In this document: piece after piece, positions 6,081 to 7,231 of the stretch
Layout of the letters: the number at the start of each line of letters is the position of its first letter
How positions within the stretch are numbered: position 1 is the stretch's first letter
Assembly (NCBI GenBank): GCA_903861055.1
Contig: CAIOSU010000392.1
Coordinates: 1-7,231 of the forward strand
DNA from: an uncultured bacterium
GTDB taxonomy: Bacteria; Bacteroidota; Bacteroidia; Chitinophagales; CAIOSU01
Direction of reading: 5' to 3'
Length of the DNA: 7,231 nt
Program-made: the position numbers and the translations under genes
Notes under the pieces: generated by a model
The model's input: only the letters and a program-made list of their open reading frames with translations
What the model was told of the DNA's origin: nothing
The model's database searches: none

Positions 6081-6725
6081 CTAAATTAGCTTCTCGGGGT
6101 GCGGAATTTCGATAACGTTACGATGAAGTGTAACCAATCCGCGCTGCTCTAGTTTCTTCAACAGTCTCGAAATAACCTCCCTACTGCTGTTAAGTTCTTC
6201 GGCAATTTGTTGGTGCGAAAGTTCAATACGCGGACCGTTGATATCAAGGTGGCGTTTCAGGTAAAATAACAATCTTTCATCGAGGCTTTTAAAGGCAATG
6301 CTGTCAAGGGTTTGAAGTAGTTCTTCAAAACGAGAACGGTAGGTGCTCACCACAAAGCGGTACCAGCTTTTGTATTCGTTCATCCACATTTCGGTTTGTT
6401 CAACCGGCACTAGCATGAGCGTGCTGTCCTTCACAGCCTTAGCCATTATCTCGCTTTTTTCTTGCTGGGCCGCACACAATATGCTTAGAGCGCAGGCTTC
6501 GCCCGGTTCAAGGTAGTACATCAAAAATTCATTGCCTTCGTCATCTTCCCTGTATACTTTTATCAAACCATCTAAAAGCAACATAGTGGAACGAATGTAC
6601 TGGCCCGTGCTGATAATAGTTTCCCCTTCATTCACTTCTTTCAGTATTGCCTTATCGGTTAGTTGTTGCAGCAACTCAGGTTCGAGCCCAGGAAAAATAG
6701 ATTTAATGTTTGCTAATTGTTCCAT
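6081..6725 (-). CDS. Crp/Fnr-family transcriptional regulator
   Basis: A 214-residue cytosolic DNA-binding protein. Residues about 15-115 form the cyclic-nucleotide-type sensor beta-barrel (GETIISTGQ, 34-42; LLLDGLIKVYRED, 49-61; LEPGEACALSILCAA, 72-86). A dimer helix follows at about 118-145, then the winged helix: LSHQQIAEELNSSREVISRL (169-188), KKLEQRGLV and the wing. The recognition helix is about 180-193. It lacks the four-cysteine set of an FeS-binding FNR and the usual cAMP-phosphate RxS signature, but has Cys78 and Cys84 in the sensor domain. The frame is open to a GTG at 6761, but the ATG at 6725 gives the usual family N-terminus. It directly precedes the TauE-like gene and likely controls the sulfur module. 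The effector is unknown. Confidence 0.92.
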   Translation of the reverse strand: MEQLANIKSIFPGLEPELLQQLTDKAILKEVNEGETIISTGQYIRSTMLLLDGLIKVYREDDEGNEFLMYYLEPGEACALSILCAAQQEKSEIMAKAVKDSTLMLVPVEQTEMWMNEYKSWYRFVVSTYRSRFEELLQTLDSIAFKSLDERLLFYLKRHLDINGPRIELSHQQIAEELNSSREVISRLLKKLEQRGLVTLHRNVIEIPHPEKLI

Positions 6726-6765
6726 GATTGGTTGCAATGGGGGGATAGTATTTAAAAACACTAAC

Positions 6766-6773
6766 CCAATATA
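6766..6773 (-). promoter_or_regulatory. Candidate -7 element for the Crp/Fnr gene
   Basis: The minus strand reads TATATTGG, matching TAnnTTTG except at one T. It directly abuts the inverted repeat 6775-6789. A TTTC string at 6793-6790 lies 16 bases further upstream, somewhat closer than a normal -33 TTTG. If both are real, the inverted repeat fills the promoter spacer. Confidence 0.3.
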
Positions 6774-6774
6774 G

Positions 6775-6789
6775 GGTAACTAAGTTACC
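6775..6789. promoter_or_regulatory. Perfect inverted repeat upstream of the Crp/Fnr gene
   Basis: A perfect 6+3+6 inverted repeat, ggtaac-taa-gttacc, lies in the 89-base gap between the helicase stop and the regulator start, about 50 bases before the ATG at 6725. Its half-site GTAAC resembles GTGAC of the box at 6061-6076 (one base different), although the spacer is 3 rather than 4. An operator for autoregulation by the Crp/Fnr protein is the likeliest reading. It lacks a following T-run on the minus strand, so it is not a good terminator for the helicase gene. Confidence 0.5.
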
Positions 6790-6814
6790 GAAACGAAAAA
6801 ATGTTGCAGCAGGG

Positions 6815-7231
6815 TTATTTGCCCTTGCTTAAATGCTCCGCTATTATCAGCCTTATTTTGCTCGGGAAAACCGATTCGCCTAGCATTTCAAACACTGGGG
6901 CTATTTCCTCGGGCTTGCCGCATAGCTGCCAAGCTTTTAACACCGAAGCCCTTTCATCGTTGGTTAGCACCCTGTCAAGGTCTAACTCATGTCCGTCTTC
7001 AACTAGTTTGGCTAAGTGGCCAAATACGGTACCTTCAGCAATTTGGCGCTGCTGGGCTATTTCAAAGGGTGATTTGTTTGATTCAAACAAATCTAGGGTA
7101 GCTAGGTAAGTCGCTCCTTTTACTTTTTTGATGCCCATATCGGTAGCTTGCACTATAAACTTCCGGATACTGAGGGCAAAGGTATTGCCGTAGCGTTGTA
7201 GTTTTTCTCTTCCAAAACCCGATACTTGCTC
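6815..7231 (-). CDS. C-terminal fragment of an HRDC/HTH_40-containing DNA helicase
   Basis: The frame is open from the window edge to a TAA at 6817-6815, giving 138 residues; the N-terminus lies outside. Residues 1-25, EQVSGFGREKLQRYG followed by a short helix, match the end of an HRDC domain, a nucleic-acid-binding module. Residues about 38-130 match the HTH_40-type C-terminal domain (TYLATLDLFESNKSPFEIAQQR, then GTVFGHLAKLVEDGHELDLD, both visible as helices with the usual spacing). This tail is found on Bacteroidota RecQ helicases and also on Pif1-like AAA helicases, and the catalytic core that would separate them is not in the window. An internal GTG at 7153 is not a start, since homology continues upstream of it. 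Probably unrelated to the sulfur genes. Confidence 0.75.
   Translation of the reverse strand, partial: EQVSGFGREKLQRYGNTFALSIRKFIVQATDMGIKKVKGATYLATLDLFESNKSPFEIAQQRQIAEGTVFGHLAKLVEDGHELDLDRVLTNDERASVLKAWQLCGKPEEIAPVFEMLGESVFPSKIRLIIAEHLSKGK

Noticed and set aside
6726..6761. GTG start for the Crp/Fnr gene
   Set aside because: It adds 12 residues not typical of the family and would leave only about 5 bases after the candidate -7 element. The ATG at 6725 fits the family length.

Overview
The window looks like a piece of a Bacteroidota chromosome. The sequence-level reasons are: no Shine-Dalgarno-like purine tract before any start codon; A/T-rich sequence just upstream of many genes; promoter candidates that resemble the Bacteroidota -7 element (TAnnTTTG) rather than a sigma70 -10 box; and a secreted collagen-repeat protein whose N-terminal domain (YQAVLRD, NNLGLFS, SVPYAL, DADADPTNELQ) is typical of that phylum. 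Every gene I can support is on the minus strand, so the window is best read from high to low coordinates.

Layout in the direction of transcription: (1) 7231-6815, C-terminal end of a DNA helicase with an HRDC tail and a HTH_40-type domain, running out of the window. (2) 6725-6081, a Crp/Fnr-family regulator, with a perfect inverted repeat just upstream. (3) 6023-5208, a TauE/SafE membrane permease preceded by a near-consensus CRP-type box. (4) 5125-3716, a three-domain metallo-beta-lactamase/rhodanese/rhodanese protein of the CstB persulfide dioxygenase type. (5) 3672-3337, a small single-domain rhodanese. (6) 3175-2618 and 2594-2181, two short YeeE/YedE-type membrane proteins that look like the two halves of a thiosulfate or sulfur-compound transporter. 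(7) 2145-1531, a small class I SAM-dependent methyltransferase. (8) 1227-1, the N-terminal part of a secreted collagen-like protein that continues beyond the window.

Genes 2 to 6 form a coherent reactive-sulfur module: sulfur-compound permeases (TauE, split YeeE), persulfide oxidation (dioxygenase-rhodanese) and sulfane-sulfur transfer (rhodanese), next to a likely controlling regulator. It resembles the staphylococcal cst operon. However, no sulfide:quinone oxidoreductase and no CsoR-family (CstR), BigR or FisR regulator is visible, and a Crp/Fnr protein takes the regulator position. The methyltransferase is tightly spaced behind the module and may belong to it. The collagen gene and the helicase are probably unrelated neighbours. 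None of the families is new. The points most worth following are the candidate Crp/Fnr operators and the proposed sulfur-responsive control.
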